The position numbers and the translations under genes were made by a program. The notes beneath the pieces are model-generated. The model did not search any database. It was not told the origin of the DNA and worked only from the letters and a program-made list of their open reading frames with translations. Shown in pieces: positions 46,525-55,336 of a DNA stretch of 64,000 bases (position 1 is the stretch's first letter; the number at the start of each line of letters is the position of its first letter). The DNA lies in NCBI RefSeq assembly GCF_005166025.1, contig NZ_CP028923.1:1614001-1678000 (forward strand). Direction: 5' to 3'. The stretch comes from Mangrovivirga cuniculi. GTDB taxonomy: Bacteria > Bacteroidota > Bacteroidia > Cytophagales > Cyclobacteriaceae.

Positions 46525-46580
46525 AAAAAACTTTTTGAAGAGGTGGTTTATGAAACTTGAAAGGAGAGACCGGTTTTCGG
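46525..46580 (+). repeat. Relic of a symporter gene start (direct repeat, copy 1)
   Basis: These 56 bp align without gaps to 58105-58160, with about 48 identical bases. They include the leader CTTTTTGAAGAGGT, the start ATG (46550) and the first codons of the sodium symporter gene. Here the frame reads MKLERRDRFSAFYF and stops at 46627, with similarity lost after about 11 codons. It overlaps the 3' end of the LytTR gene on the other strand. Best read as a leftover of a duplicated or displaced symporter gene. Confidence 0.65.
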
Positions 46581-46604
46581 CATTCTATTTTACATATCTA
46601 ATAA

Positions 46605-47297
46605 TCAGCCTAATAGTCGCTCCTTGATATCCTTAATAAAATTTCTGCCTACCGGAATATGTTGCCTTCCAATCAGTAACATATTCCCCTCCATTTCTGA
46701 GACTTTAGTCATGTTGGCAATAAAACTTTTGTGTACCCTGTAAAAATCATTATCAGGAAGGATTTTACTTACTGAATTTAAATTGTGGTGAGTAATCAGG
46801 CTTTTGTCTTTTGTAACGATACGGATATAATCCTTCAGACTTTCAATCCATAATATTTCATCAAAAAACACCTTGACCTGTTTTTTATTCACTTTAAAAA
46901 AAGCAAACTCTGATCGTTGGTCGTCTTCGTTAGTTAATTCGGCTTTATTATATTCCCTTCTTATTCGTTCTACTGTTGACATAAATCGGTTCATTGCTAT
47001 AGGCTTAACAAGATAATCAAGGACTTCAAGCTCGAATCCTTCAACAGCATAGTCTCGATAAGCCGTTGTCAAAACAACGATTGGTTTCTTCTTTAATGTT
47101 CTCAACAAGTCCAGACCACTAAGCTCAGGCATATTTATATCGAGAAATAATACATCTATTTTTTCTCTTTGTAATATGTTATAAGCCTCAAGTGCATTAT
47201 CAGCTGTATTAACGATTTCCATATCATCCACAGCATCGATAAATCGATCAATAATTTTTATTGCCAGTGGTTCATCATCTACTATAAGGCACTTCAT
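46605..47297 (-). CDS. LytTR-family response regulator
   Basis: 230-residue regulator with a receiver domain (acidic pair in LIVDDEP, phospho-acceptor Asp53 in VLFLDINMPELSG) and a C-terminal LytTR DNA-binding domain (IRIVTKDKSLITHHNLNSV, FYRVHKSFIANMTKV, IPVGRNF). Its start overlaps the stop of the histidine kinase gene by 4 bp (ATGA), so the pair is coupled. The target is unknown; the divergent susC operon is a candidate by position. Confidence 0.93.
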   Translation of the reverse strand: MKCLIVDDEPLAIKIIDRFIDAVDDMEIVNTADNALEAYNILQREKIDVLFLDINMPELSGLDLLRTLKKKPIVVLTTAYRDYAVEGFELEVLDYLVKPIAMNRFMSTVERIRREYNKAELTNEDDQRSEFAFFKVNKKQVKVFFDEILWIESLKDYIRIVTKDKSLITHHNLNSVSKILPDNDFYRVHKSFIANMTKVSEMEGNMLLIGRQHIPVGRNFIKDIKERLLG

Positions 47298-48385
47298 GAT
47301 TTTTTGAGGGGTATTGTAAGTTTTAACGAATAGGTTTCTGAATCTTCATTTATTTTAAGCTGATATTCACTTCCAAAAAGAATATCGAGTCTTTTTTTAA
47401 CGTTTTCATTGCCAACTCCTCCCGTTTCGTTTGCAGTATGTCTAACTTTTTGTTTGAAATTAAAAGTTTCAAATATTAAATGATTATCTGTCAGGTCTAA
47501 ATTAATCTGTATAGGGATATTCCCTTGTTTATCTCTTCCTGCATGCTTAAAATTGTTCTCAATAAATGGCAGCAAAGTAAGTGGTGGAATCAGTTTATTT
47601 TTTGAACCTACCGGAGGATTGTAATCCAGGATTAGTTTTTCATTATACCGTAATTTAACCAGATCGATGTAGTTATTGATTTGAACAAAAGCGTCTGCTG
47701 TAGAGATATATTCATCTCTCGAACCATAAATTACATATCGCATTAAATCTGATAATTTAACAATCATATCTGCAGCTTTATCAGACTTTTCAAGGACTAA
47801 TGCATAGAGATTATTGAGGGTATTAAAAAAGAAGTGCGGCTGAATTTGAGAGTGAAGGAATGCCATCTCCGCTTGCATTTTCAGCCTCTCCAATTCACGG
47901 GTCTTTTTCTGAAAGTTTACCCAGTCAACTCCAAGTTTTAATGCTGTGGTTAATCCAACAACATAAAGCTCACCGATAAAAACAGCCAGTATATAATTTG
48001 CTCCAAAAAGTTCTGCAGGCTGTCCTGATTCTTTCCAAACCTCCGTAGTGACAAATTCATAAGTTATTACAATTCTGATCATAGATATAGCCAGTGTAGC
48101 AACTATTAATAATATGAAGTACCATATCCAATGTTTAGGAATCAGTTTTGGCAGTAAAAAATATAAATTAAAGTAAACTAAAATGATATGTAAGGGAAAT
48201 TCGACCAGGTTTGATTCAAGCGAATACTGATAATCATCAAAATAAGATCCCCAGCGTAAAAAATTGAAAGTAAAATAGATCAACCAGAAAATTGTATGCT
48301 GAACCCAGGTTGTCTTTAAAAATTCCTTCATCCGAAAATCGGCAATTTGATTATTACTATGGGTAAGATAAGTCGAAAATGTCAT
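47294..48385 (-). CDS. LytS/YehU-type membrane histidine kinase
   Basis: 363-residue kinase. It has four hydrophobic segments (about residues 25-170), then the His_kinase domain with phospho-acceptor region LHSQIQPHFFFNTLNNLYAL, and an ATPase domain with PPLTLLPFIENNFKHA and GGVGNENVKKRLDIL. It lacks a separate sensor domain, so the membrane region probably senses the signal. Divergent from the SusC gene with 276 bp between, and 4 bp overlap with its regulator gene. Confidence 0.92.
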   Translation of the reverse strand: MTFSTYLTHSNNQIADFRMKEFLKTTWVQHTIFWLIYFTFNFLRWGSYFDDYQYSLESNLVEFPLHIILVYFNLYFLLPKLIPKHWIWYFILLIVATLAISMIRIVITYEFVTTEVWKESGQPAELFGANYILAVFIGELYVVGLTTALKLGVDWVNFQKKTRELERLKMQAEMAFLHSQIQPHFFFNTLNNLYALVLEKSDKAADMIVKLSDLMRYVIYGSRDEYISTADAFVQINNYIDLVKLRYNEKLILDYNPPVGSKNKLIPPLTLLPFIENNFKHAGRDKQGNIPIQINLDLTDNHLIFETFNFKQKVRHTANETGGVGNENVKKRLDILFGSEYQLKINEDSETYSLKLTIPLKKS

Positions 48386-48661
48386 CTTTCTAAAAATTTA
48401 CACTTGGGAATATGTGAACTTTTACTCCAGATGGGAAAGTTTTTTATCTGAGACGTTACATTTCATCGCTGAACTGTGATTTCTTAACTAATCTGTATCA
48501 ATGTGAAGGATATAAACCGAATAGCGATGTTTTTTGCAGTTGAGATAATTTTTTCCGCAGGTTGGCGAATAAATTTCCTGACAACTTTTAATCCATCTAT
48601 ATTGGTTGTGAAGCAAAAATGAAAAAGCGCCTTTTTCTTCAAAAACCTAAAAACTCACAAA

Positions 48662-51600
48662 ATGAAAAAACTATATCTAATATGGATGATGATGGCCCTG
48701 GTTACTTGTGCTACATATGCACAGTCTACCGTTACCGGGACAATCAAAGATGCCACAGACAATACTGGGATACCCGGAGTCAATGTACTCGTTAAAGGAT
48801 CTACAACTGGTACTGTAACTGACATCAATGGTGATTTTTCTATTGATGTGTCTTCTACAGATGCAACATTAGTGATTTCTTACGTTGGGTATGAATCCAA
48901 AGAAGTTGAACTTAATGGAAGAACATCGGTAAACATAAGTTTAAATCCTTCAATGGAAGAACTTTCGGAAGTAATTGTGACTGCTTATGGAATCCAGAAA
49001 GAAACTAAATCTCTGGGATATTCTGTAGCACAATTGGAAAGTAAGCAACTTAATACTGTAAAAGAAACCAATGTAGTAAATAGCCTCAGTGGTAGGGTTG
49101 CAGGTCTTCAGGTATCTAAAACCGCTTCCGGACCGGCAGGTTCTTCCCGGGTGATAATAAGGGGGAATAACTCGTTGGTAGGAAATAATCAACCGCTTTA
49201 TGTAGTTGATGGTATTCCAATAGACAACCAAAATCTCGATGCTGCTGGCAGATGGGGTGGAATTGACTATGGTGATGGTATAGGCGACATAAGCGCGGAT
49301 AATATAGAAAATGTAACGGTTCTTAAAGGACCAAACGCAGCTGCACTTTATGGCGCACGGGCTGCTAACGGTGTAATTCAAATTACTACCAAATCCGGAG
49401 GTCAGAGAAAGGGTGTTGGGATAGATTACACCTCGACATTTACAATTGACCAGGTGATGATCTCTCCTGAATATCAAAATGTTTATGGTGCGGGAACCGG
49501 TGGAGAAGCTCCAGCCAATGCCGATGAGTATCTTGCACTTGGTACAAATGGCATAGGAACAAGTTGGGGTGCCCCAATGAACGGCCAGATGATCACCTAT
49601 TGGGACGGTGTTCAAAGACCTTATTCTCCAAAGCCTGATAATTTTACAAATTTCTGGGAAACAGGTCAGACCTTTACAAATACTCTTGCTTTTTCCGGAG
49701 GAAGTGAAACTTCAGCTTTCAGAGTGAGCCTATCCAGAATGGATAATCAATCTATTCTGCCTAATAGTAAGTTTAACAGAACTTCCATTACAGCTAAAGG
49801 CAATACTGATTTAACAAGTAAGCTAAATGTCGCTGCGAAATTTACCTATATCAGAAATAAGGCAGACAACAGAGCAAATCTGGCTGACATAATGGATAAC
49901 CCGGTTAATGGATTGATCTGGATGCCGAGAAACGAGGACTTATCAAATCTATTGCCTTATAAAGGTGAAGATGGATTACAAAGACTTTATACTACAGAAA
50001 CGTTCAGGCTTAATCCATATTGGGCAGTAGAAGAAAACGGAAATGAAGATAATAAAAACAGGATAATCAGTTTTCTTAAGTTGAAATATGAAATTAATGA
50101 CTGGCTGTCTGCTGAATTAATGTCAGGTATGGACTGGTATACTTCCGAAAGGCTGCGTTATGTAGCAAAAGGGACAAGATACAGACCCGGAGGAGAGATA
50201 CAGGAAAATACTTACCAGGTGCAGGAATTCAATAACATGTTCCTCCTGAAATCCAATCATTCCTTGACAGATAAGTTATCTTTGAAAACTGTAGCCGGGG
50301 GAAATATTCTCAGGCAAACAACAAACCAATTTGGAGCTATTGGGACAAACCTTGCAGTAGATGGATTTTACAATCTCAGTAATGCAAGCGCGATAACTTT
50401 CTCCAGAAATAAATTTGAAAAGGAAATATGGTCGATATTTGCCCAGGCAAGCTTTGATTATAATGGATATTTATTCCTTGATATCACAGGTAGAAATGAT
50501 TGGTCTTCAACTCTACCTCTAGATAACAATGATTTCTTCTATCCTTCAGTGTCAACCGGTTTTGCATTCAGTGAAGCGTTTGATCTTTATAATGATGTCT
50601 TCAATTATGGTAAGATTCGCGCCTCCTGGGCGAGAGTCGGTAACGACACAAACCCTTACCAGTTAACTACTTCTTTTGGTTCCATGGGCAGTCATGCAGG
50701 AGCATCGATGTTTGGATTAGGTCCTTATCAGGATCAATATGTTCCTTATCAGATTATTCCAAATTTCAATTTGAAACCTGAACAAACGACAAGTATCGAA
50801 GCAGGAATAGACCTTGTATTCTTTAAGGACAGACTTGATCTTAGTGTTACCTACTATAAATCAAATACTGAAAATCAAATATTACCAGTTACTGTTTCAA
50901 GTACCTCAGGGTACCAGGGAGCCATAATAAATGCAGGTGAAATGCAAAATAGTGGTATTGAAGCCAGTATTAACGGTACTTTAATCAAAGCCGGGGATTT
51001 TTCATTAGATCTTGGATTCAGATTCGCTAAAAATAAAAATAAAGTAGTGGCATTAACTGATGGTCTGGATCAGTTACTCCTTGGGGCTGACAGAGGAATT
51101 TCAGTTGTTGCTTCACCGGGTAATCCATATGGTGACTTATTAGGATATGATTTTCTAAGGGATGCTAACGGACAGGTAGTCGTTGGCGATGACGGGATTC
51201 CTCTAAGAACAGAAGGTGTTGAAGTCCTTGGTAATATCAATCCGGATTGGTTAGGTGGAATAACCCTTGGAGCATCTTATAAAAACTTTCGTTTTAATGC
51301 ATTAATTGATATCCGTCAGGGTGGAGACATTTATTCCATTACAAACAGGTATCTCCATGCAAATGGCAATCACGCAAATACCCTGGAAGGACGTGAAGAG
51401 TGGTATGCGGGAACTGGAGGATTGGTGATTGATGGAGTAACTGAAGGTGGTGCAGTAAATACTGTTGCTGTCGATCCGGAAGTTTACTGGGCGAGCATTG
51501 CGAGGAATGGATTGGGAACTTCCATAGACAAGCCGTTCGTTTATGATGGGTCCTATATAAAGATGCGGGAAATGAGCCTGACTTATACCTTGCCTGAGTC

Positions 51601-51790
51601 AGTGATTGATGGCTCTTTCATTCAATCGCTTGATGTTTCTCTGGTAGGAAGAAATTTATTTTTCTTAAAGAATAACCTTCCTGGTATAGATCCGGAATCC
51701 ACATATAACAGTGGTAACGCGGGTGGTCGGGAGTCTGCCTCTTTCCCGGCTTTTAGAAGCTACGGTATGACTCTGAATGTATCCTTTTAA
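48662..51790 (+). CDS. SusC/RagA-type TonB-dependent outer-membrane transporter
   Basis: 1042-residue glycan porin. A signal peptide (ending ATYAQS) is followed by a carboxypeptidase-like domain (TVTGTIKDATDNTGIPGVNV, ending VNISLNP), the TonB box region (LSEVIVTAYG), the plug (SLSGRVAGLQV, VIIRGNNSLVGNNQPLYVVDG, VLKGPNAAALYGARAANGVI) and a beta barrel ending in the terminal aromatic pattern of outer-membrane proteins (GMTLNVSF). With the SusD lipoprotein it should take up oligosaccharides; the neighbouring GH20 and NagB point to chitin-derived or other N-acetylglucosamine sugars. Confidence 0.95.
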   Translation: MKKLYLIWMMMALVTCATYAQSTVTGTIKDATDNTGIPGVNVLVKGSTTGTVTDINGDFSIDVSSTDATLVISYVGYESKEVELNGRTSVNISLNPSMEELSEVIVTAYGIQKETKSLGYSVAQLESKQLNTVKETNVVNSLSGRVAGLQVSKTASGPAGSSRVIIRGNNSLVGNNQPLYVVDGIPIDNQNLDAAGRWGGIDYGDGIGDISADNIENVTVLKGPNAAALYGARAANGVIQITTKSGGQRKGVGIDYTSTFTIDQVMISPEYQNVYGAGTGGEAPANADEYLALGTNGIGTSWGAPMNGQMITYWDGVQRPYSPKPDNFTNFWETGQTFTNTLAFSGGSETSAFRVSLSRMDNQSILPNSKFNRTSITAKGNTDLTSKLNVAAKFTYIRNKADNRANLADIMDNPVNGLIWMPRNEDLSNLLPYKGEDGLQRLYTTETFRLNPYWAVEENGNEDNKNRIISFLKLKYEINDWLSAELMSGMDWYTSERLRYVAKGTRYRPGGEIQENTYQVQEFNNMFLLKSNHSLTDKLSLKTVAGGNILRQTTNQFGAIGTNLAVDGFYNLSNASAITFSRNKFEKEIWSIFAQASFDYNGYLFLDITGRNDWSSTLPLDNNDFFYPSVSTGFAFSEAFDLYNDVFNYGKIRASWARVGNDTNPYQLTTSFGSMGSHAGASMFGLGPYQDQYVPYQIIPNFNLKPEQTTSIEAGIDLVFFKDRLDLSVTYYKSNTENQILPVTVSSTSGYQGAIINAGEMQNSGIEASINGTLIKAGDFSLDLGFRFAKNKNKVVALTDGLDQLLLGADRGISVVASPGNPYGDLLGYDFLRDANGQVVVGDDGIPLRTEGVEVLGNINPDWLGGITLGASYKNFRFNALIDIRQGGDIYSITNRYLHANGNHANTLEGREEWYAGTGGLVIDGVTEGGAVNTVAVDPEVYWASIARNGLGTSIDKPFVYDGSYIKMREMSLTYTLPESVIDGSFIQSLDVSLVGRNLFFLKNNLPGIDPESTYNSGNAGGRESASFPAFRSYGMTLNVSF

Positions 51791-51814
51791 TTAAGACCCA
51801 AAAGAAATTTAGTT

Positions 51815-53284
51815 ATGAAAACATATAATATATCAAAGAAGATACTTGCTGCTTTATTGGTGGCTGGAATGATCTTTACAAGTTGTGATGATCGCTTTGA
51901 AGAACTTAATAATAATCCTAACCAGGTTGTTGAGGTGAGTCCTGATCAAATCCTTCCTTACATTCAAAATGGCATGTCAGCTCATCGTTTTGAGTCATGG
52001 AGGGGGAACATTCTTTACGCCATGCATTACTCCTGTCTGATGTCATCACCCTGGCTAGGAGGAGTGGAGTTTCAGGCTGCAAATGATGCCTGGACTCAGG
52101 GGATGTGGGATCGTGCTTATCAAAGACTGGGAGGAAACCTTCAGGCTATGGAAGATTTTATAAATGATCTTCCGGAAGGGCCAGACAAGGATGCTCAACT
52201 CGCAATTGCAGATGTAATGCGCGTATTGATCTATCATAGATTAACAGACTTTTTTGGTGATGTGCCTTATTCTGAAGCAGGGTTGGGTATGGAAGGAATA
52301 TTTCAGCCTAAGTATGATGCTCAGGAAGAAATATACAAGGATATGTTGTCACGGTTAGAAAGTGCCTCCGCACGATTACGAATGGGTGAAAATACCTATG
52401 GAACCCAGGATATCTTTTATAAAGGAGACGAGGAAGGCTGGATTCGTTTGGCAAATTCACTAAGGTTAAGATTAGGTATGAGAATATCTGATATTGATCC
52501 TCAGCTTTCTGCCCAGCATGTGGGTGCAGTGATAAATGAACCACTAATAACTACTAACGATTGGAATTGCCTGATGCCTCATGAGAATGATGGTAGCCAG
52601 TGGTCTTCAGCTTCAAATGGAACCAGTGCACCTATATCAGCTTTTGCAGCTCATTATATGGCTAAAGCATTGGTGGATAATATGCAGGGAGACCCCCGAC
52701 TGGAATTTTATGGTGCCGCTCTTGAGAGTGGAGAAGTTGTCGGTCGTCCTTCGGGAACAATTCCGTCAGATGTATCTCTACCTGATTTTACAGCTGATAA
52801 TTATTCGCTGTTGAATTCATCAGAAGGTGCGGTTTTCGATCTGGGAAATGACTGGATTCACATCTCAGCAGCAGAAGTTAACTTTCTTCTTGCTGAGGCG
52901 GCATTAAGAGGTATCGGAAGAAACCAATCTGATGCTGATGCTCAAATGTACTATGAAGAAGGTATAAATCAGGGGCTTTCGTATTGGGGATTATCACCAA
53001 CTACTGAAATGGAAACCAACACTGCCTTTGACCCTGCCCAGGGAATGAATCAGATTATTACTCAGAAGTGGATTGCTTTATTTCCTGATGGCTTTGAAGC
53101 ATTTGCTGAATTAAGAAGGACTGATTATCCAACTTTTGCCTCTGATCAGGTTTATGGAGATATTCCTAAAAGACATAAATATCCGGTGATAGAACAAACC
53201 TTAAATGGTAAAAACTATTCCGAGGCTATTTCAAGACAGGGACCGGATGTGGAAACTACATCAGTATGGTGGGATGTTAATTAA
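51815..53284 (+). CDS. SusD/RagB-type surface glycan-binding lipoprotein
   Basis: 489-residue SusD-like protein with lipoprotein signal ending at Cys24 (MIFTSC) and the family start DDRFEELNNNPNQVVEVSPDQIL. Helical TPR-like scaffold segments follow (LIYHRLTDFFGDVPYSEAG, AAEVNFLLAEAALRG). The C-terminal part has WIALFPDGFEAFAELRRTDYP. It captures glycan at the cell surface and acts as lid of the SusC transporter encoded 24 bp upstream. Confidence 0.95.
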   Translation: MKTYNISKKILAALLVAGMIFTSCDDRFEELNNNPNQVVEVSPDQILPYIQNGMSAHRFESWRGNILYAMHYSCLMSSPWLGGVEFQAANDAWTQGMWDRAYQRLGGNLQAMEDFINDLPEGPDKDAQLAIADVMRVLIYHRLTDFFGDVPYSEAGLGMEGIFQPKYDAQEEIYKDMLSRLESASARLRMGENTYGTQDIFYKGDEEGWIRLANSLRLRLGMRISDIDPQLSAQHVGAVINEPLITTNDWNCLMPHENDGSQWSSASNGTSAPISAFAAHYMAKALVDNMQGDPRLEFYGAALESGEVVGRPSGTIPSDVSLPDFTADNYSLLNSSEGAVFDLGNDWIHISAAEVNFLLAEAALRGIGRNQSDADAQMYYEEGINQGLSYWGLSPTTEMETNTAFDPAQGMNQIITQKWIALFPDGFEAFAELRRTDYPTFASDQVYGDIPKRHKYPVIEQTLNGKNYSEAISRQGPDVETTSVWWDVN

Positions 53285-53298
53285 TGTTGCATTTGAGA

Positions 53299-53325
53299 TG
53301 GAGGTGTGGGGGAACCCGGCCTCCA
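53299..53325 (+). other. GC-rich hairpin between susD-like and nagB genes
   Basis: TGGAGG (53299-53304) pairs with CCTCCA (53320-53325), and GGG/CCC pair inside. No T run follows. In a very AT-rich region such a hairpin may act as a weak terminator or a transcript-stabilising/processing element that sets lower expression of the enzymes behind SusCD. Confidence 0.5.
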
Positions 53326-53368
53326 GCCTTTAAAAAACTTATAGAATAAAAATCGAAATCACTTACTT

Positions 53369-55321
53369 ATGAATGAGGTAATAAATGGTGTTGACATCAG
53401 TCATAGTGCTCCGGGTGCTGATGAAAAGACGAGGTATGAAAAAATTCACACAGTAATTTTTGATGAAAGTGAAGAAGCATCAATATCAGTAGCTGCTGAA
53501 ATTGGAGAATTGATCCGTGAGAAAGCAAAGTTGTCACAAAAAGCAGTAATTGGACTGGCAACCGGAAGTACTCCCAAAGGAGTTTATAACGAACTGATTC
53601 GGTTGCACAGGGAAGAAGGTCTTAGCTTTAAAAATGTAGTCACTTTTAACCTTGATGAGTATTACCCAATGACACCTGACTCTCTCCAAAGTTATGTCAG
53701 GTTCATGAATGACCATCTTTTTGATCATATAGATATAGAAAAAGAGAATATTCACATACCTGATGGGACCCTTGATCCGGTAGAAATTCAGGCATATTGT
53801 GAAAGATATGAATATAAAATTGAAGAACTGGGAGGGTTAGATATTCAAATTCTCGGTATAGGCCGAACGGGTCATGTCGGATTTAATGAACCGGGATCAC
53901 AAATCAATAGTCGTACTCGATTAATCACTCTTGACCATATCACGAGAATAGATGCAGCTTCTGATTTTTTTGGTGAAGATTTCGTCCCGAGAAAGGCTAT
54001 AACGATGGGCGTAGGTACGATTATGAATGCCGATCGCGTGATCTTAATGGCCTGGGGAGAAGGTAAGGCTGAAATTGTTAAGAGAACTGTTGAGGGTGAA
54101 ATATCGGATACTGTTCCTGCTACATTCCTTCAAAAGCATCCAAATGCTTCTATTATTATTGATAAAGCTGCTGGTGAAGAACTTGTCAGAGTAAAATCAC
54201 CATGGCTGGTTGGAGATTGCGTATGGACTAATAAAATGATCAGAAGAGGGGTTATCTGGCTTTCCTTAAAACTTCAAAAACCCATTTTAAAGCTTACGGA
54301 CAGAGATTATAATGATAACGGTATGAGTGGGTTGATTGCTGAATATGGTAGTGCTTATGAAATTAATCTAAAACTCTTTAATACACTGCAACATACGATC
54401 ACTGGTTGGCCTGGAGGAAAACCAAATGCCGATGATACGCATAGACCCGAAAGAGCTTATCCTGAAAAAAAACGGGTGGTTATTTTCTCTCCTCATCCTG
54501 ATGACGATGTGATTTCAATGGGTGGTACATTTATCAGACTGGTTGATCAGGGCCATGACGTACATGTTGCCTATCAAACTTCAGGAAATATTGCTGTCTT
54601 TGACGAAGATGTAGTCAGGTTTGTTGATTTCTTTAAAGATTTTAATGGTCAGCATAATTTTAGTGATGAAGATGGTGTTGCATTGTATAATGAGATAAAA
54701 GAATTTATAAATGATAAAAAACCCGGAGAGATCGATCACCCGATTGTCCGTCAGGTAAAAGGATTAATACGAAGGGGAGAAGCTAAAGCAGCATGTAGGT
54801 ATGTCGGTCTGGACGATGTTGAAAAGGCTCATTTTCTGGATTTGCCATTTTATGAAACAGGGCTTGTGAAGAAAAAATCTATTGGAGAAGAAGATGTCTG
54901 CATTATTGTTGATTTACTAAGGGAAGTTAAGCCTCACCAGATTTATGCTGCCGGAGATCTTTCAGATCCACATGGAACTCACAGAGTATGTCTTACTGCT
55001 ATTTTTAGGGCTATTGAAGAGCTAAAGCATGAGGACTGGATGAAAGATTGTTATATATGGTTGTACCGTGGAGCGTGGCAGGAATGGGGAGTGGAAGATA
55101 TCGATATGGCTGTACCGATTAGTCCTGTGGAACTTATGAGAAAACGGAAAGCCATTTTTAAACATCAATCTCAAAAGGATTCAGCAGTATTTCCCGGCTC
55201 AGATAAGCGTGAATTCTGGCAAAGAGCAGAGGATCGAAATCATCGTCTGGCTGAATTATACGATAAACTTGGTATGGCGGAATATGAGGCAATGGAAGCC
55301 TTTAAAAGGTATTATTTTTAA
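53369..55321 (+). CDS. nagB: Glucosamine-6-phosphate deaminase fused to a PIG-L-like domain
   Basis: 650-residue two-domain protein. Residues about 20-270 are NagB-like, with GLATGSTPKGVYNEL, FNLDEYYPM, GIGRTGHVGFNEPGS and ITMGVGTIM; this enzyme converts glucosamine 6-phosphate to fructose 6-phosphate and ammonia. From about residue 365 comes a PIG-L/LmbE-type domain with the motif SPHPDDDVISMGGT and later GDLSDPHGTHR. The PIG-L family includes N-acetylglucosamine deacetylases. This fusion is a recurrent Bacteroidota form. It suggests deacetylation and deamination in one protein, but that activity of the second domain is inferred. Cytoplasmic. Confidence 0.93.
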   Translation: MNEVINGVDISHSAPGADEKTRYEKIHTVIFDESEEASISVAAEIGELIREKAKLSQKAVIGLATGSTPKGVYNELIRLHREEGLSFKNVVTFNLDEYYPMTPDSLQSYVRFMNDHLFDHIDIEKENIHIPDGTLDPVEIQAYCERYEYKIEELGGLDIQILGIGRTGHVGFNEPGSQINSRTRLITLDHITRIDAASDFFGEDFVPRKAITMGVGTIMNADRVILMAWGEGKAEIVKRTVEGEISDTVPATFLQKHPNASIIIDKAAGEELVRVKSPWLVGDCVWTNKMIRRGVIWLSLKLQKPILKLTDRDYNDNGMSGLIAEYGSAYEINLKLFNTLQHTITGWPGGKPNADDTHRPERAYPEKKRVVIFSPHPDDDVISMGGTFIRLVDQGHDVHVAYQTSGNIAVFDEDVVRFVDFFKDFNGQHNFSDEDGVALYNEIKEFINDKKPGEIDHPIVRQVKGLIRRGEAKAACRYVGLDDVEKAHFLDLPFYETGLVKKKSIGEEDVCIIVDLLREVKPHQIYAAGDLSDPHGTHRVCLTAIFRAIEELKHEDWMKDCYIWLYRGAWQEWGVEDIDMAVPISPVELMRKRKAIFKHQSQKDSAVFPGSDKREFWQRAEDRNHRLAELYDKLGMAEYEAMEAFKRYYF

Positions 55322-55336
55322 TAGAAAGGAACAGTT

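Noticed and set aside
48950-49615. A 221-codon open frame antisense to the SusC gene
   Set aside because: It is fully inside the strongly supported SusC plug and barrel region and its composition looks like an antisense shadow.
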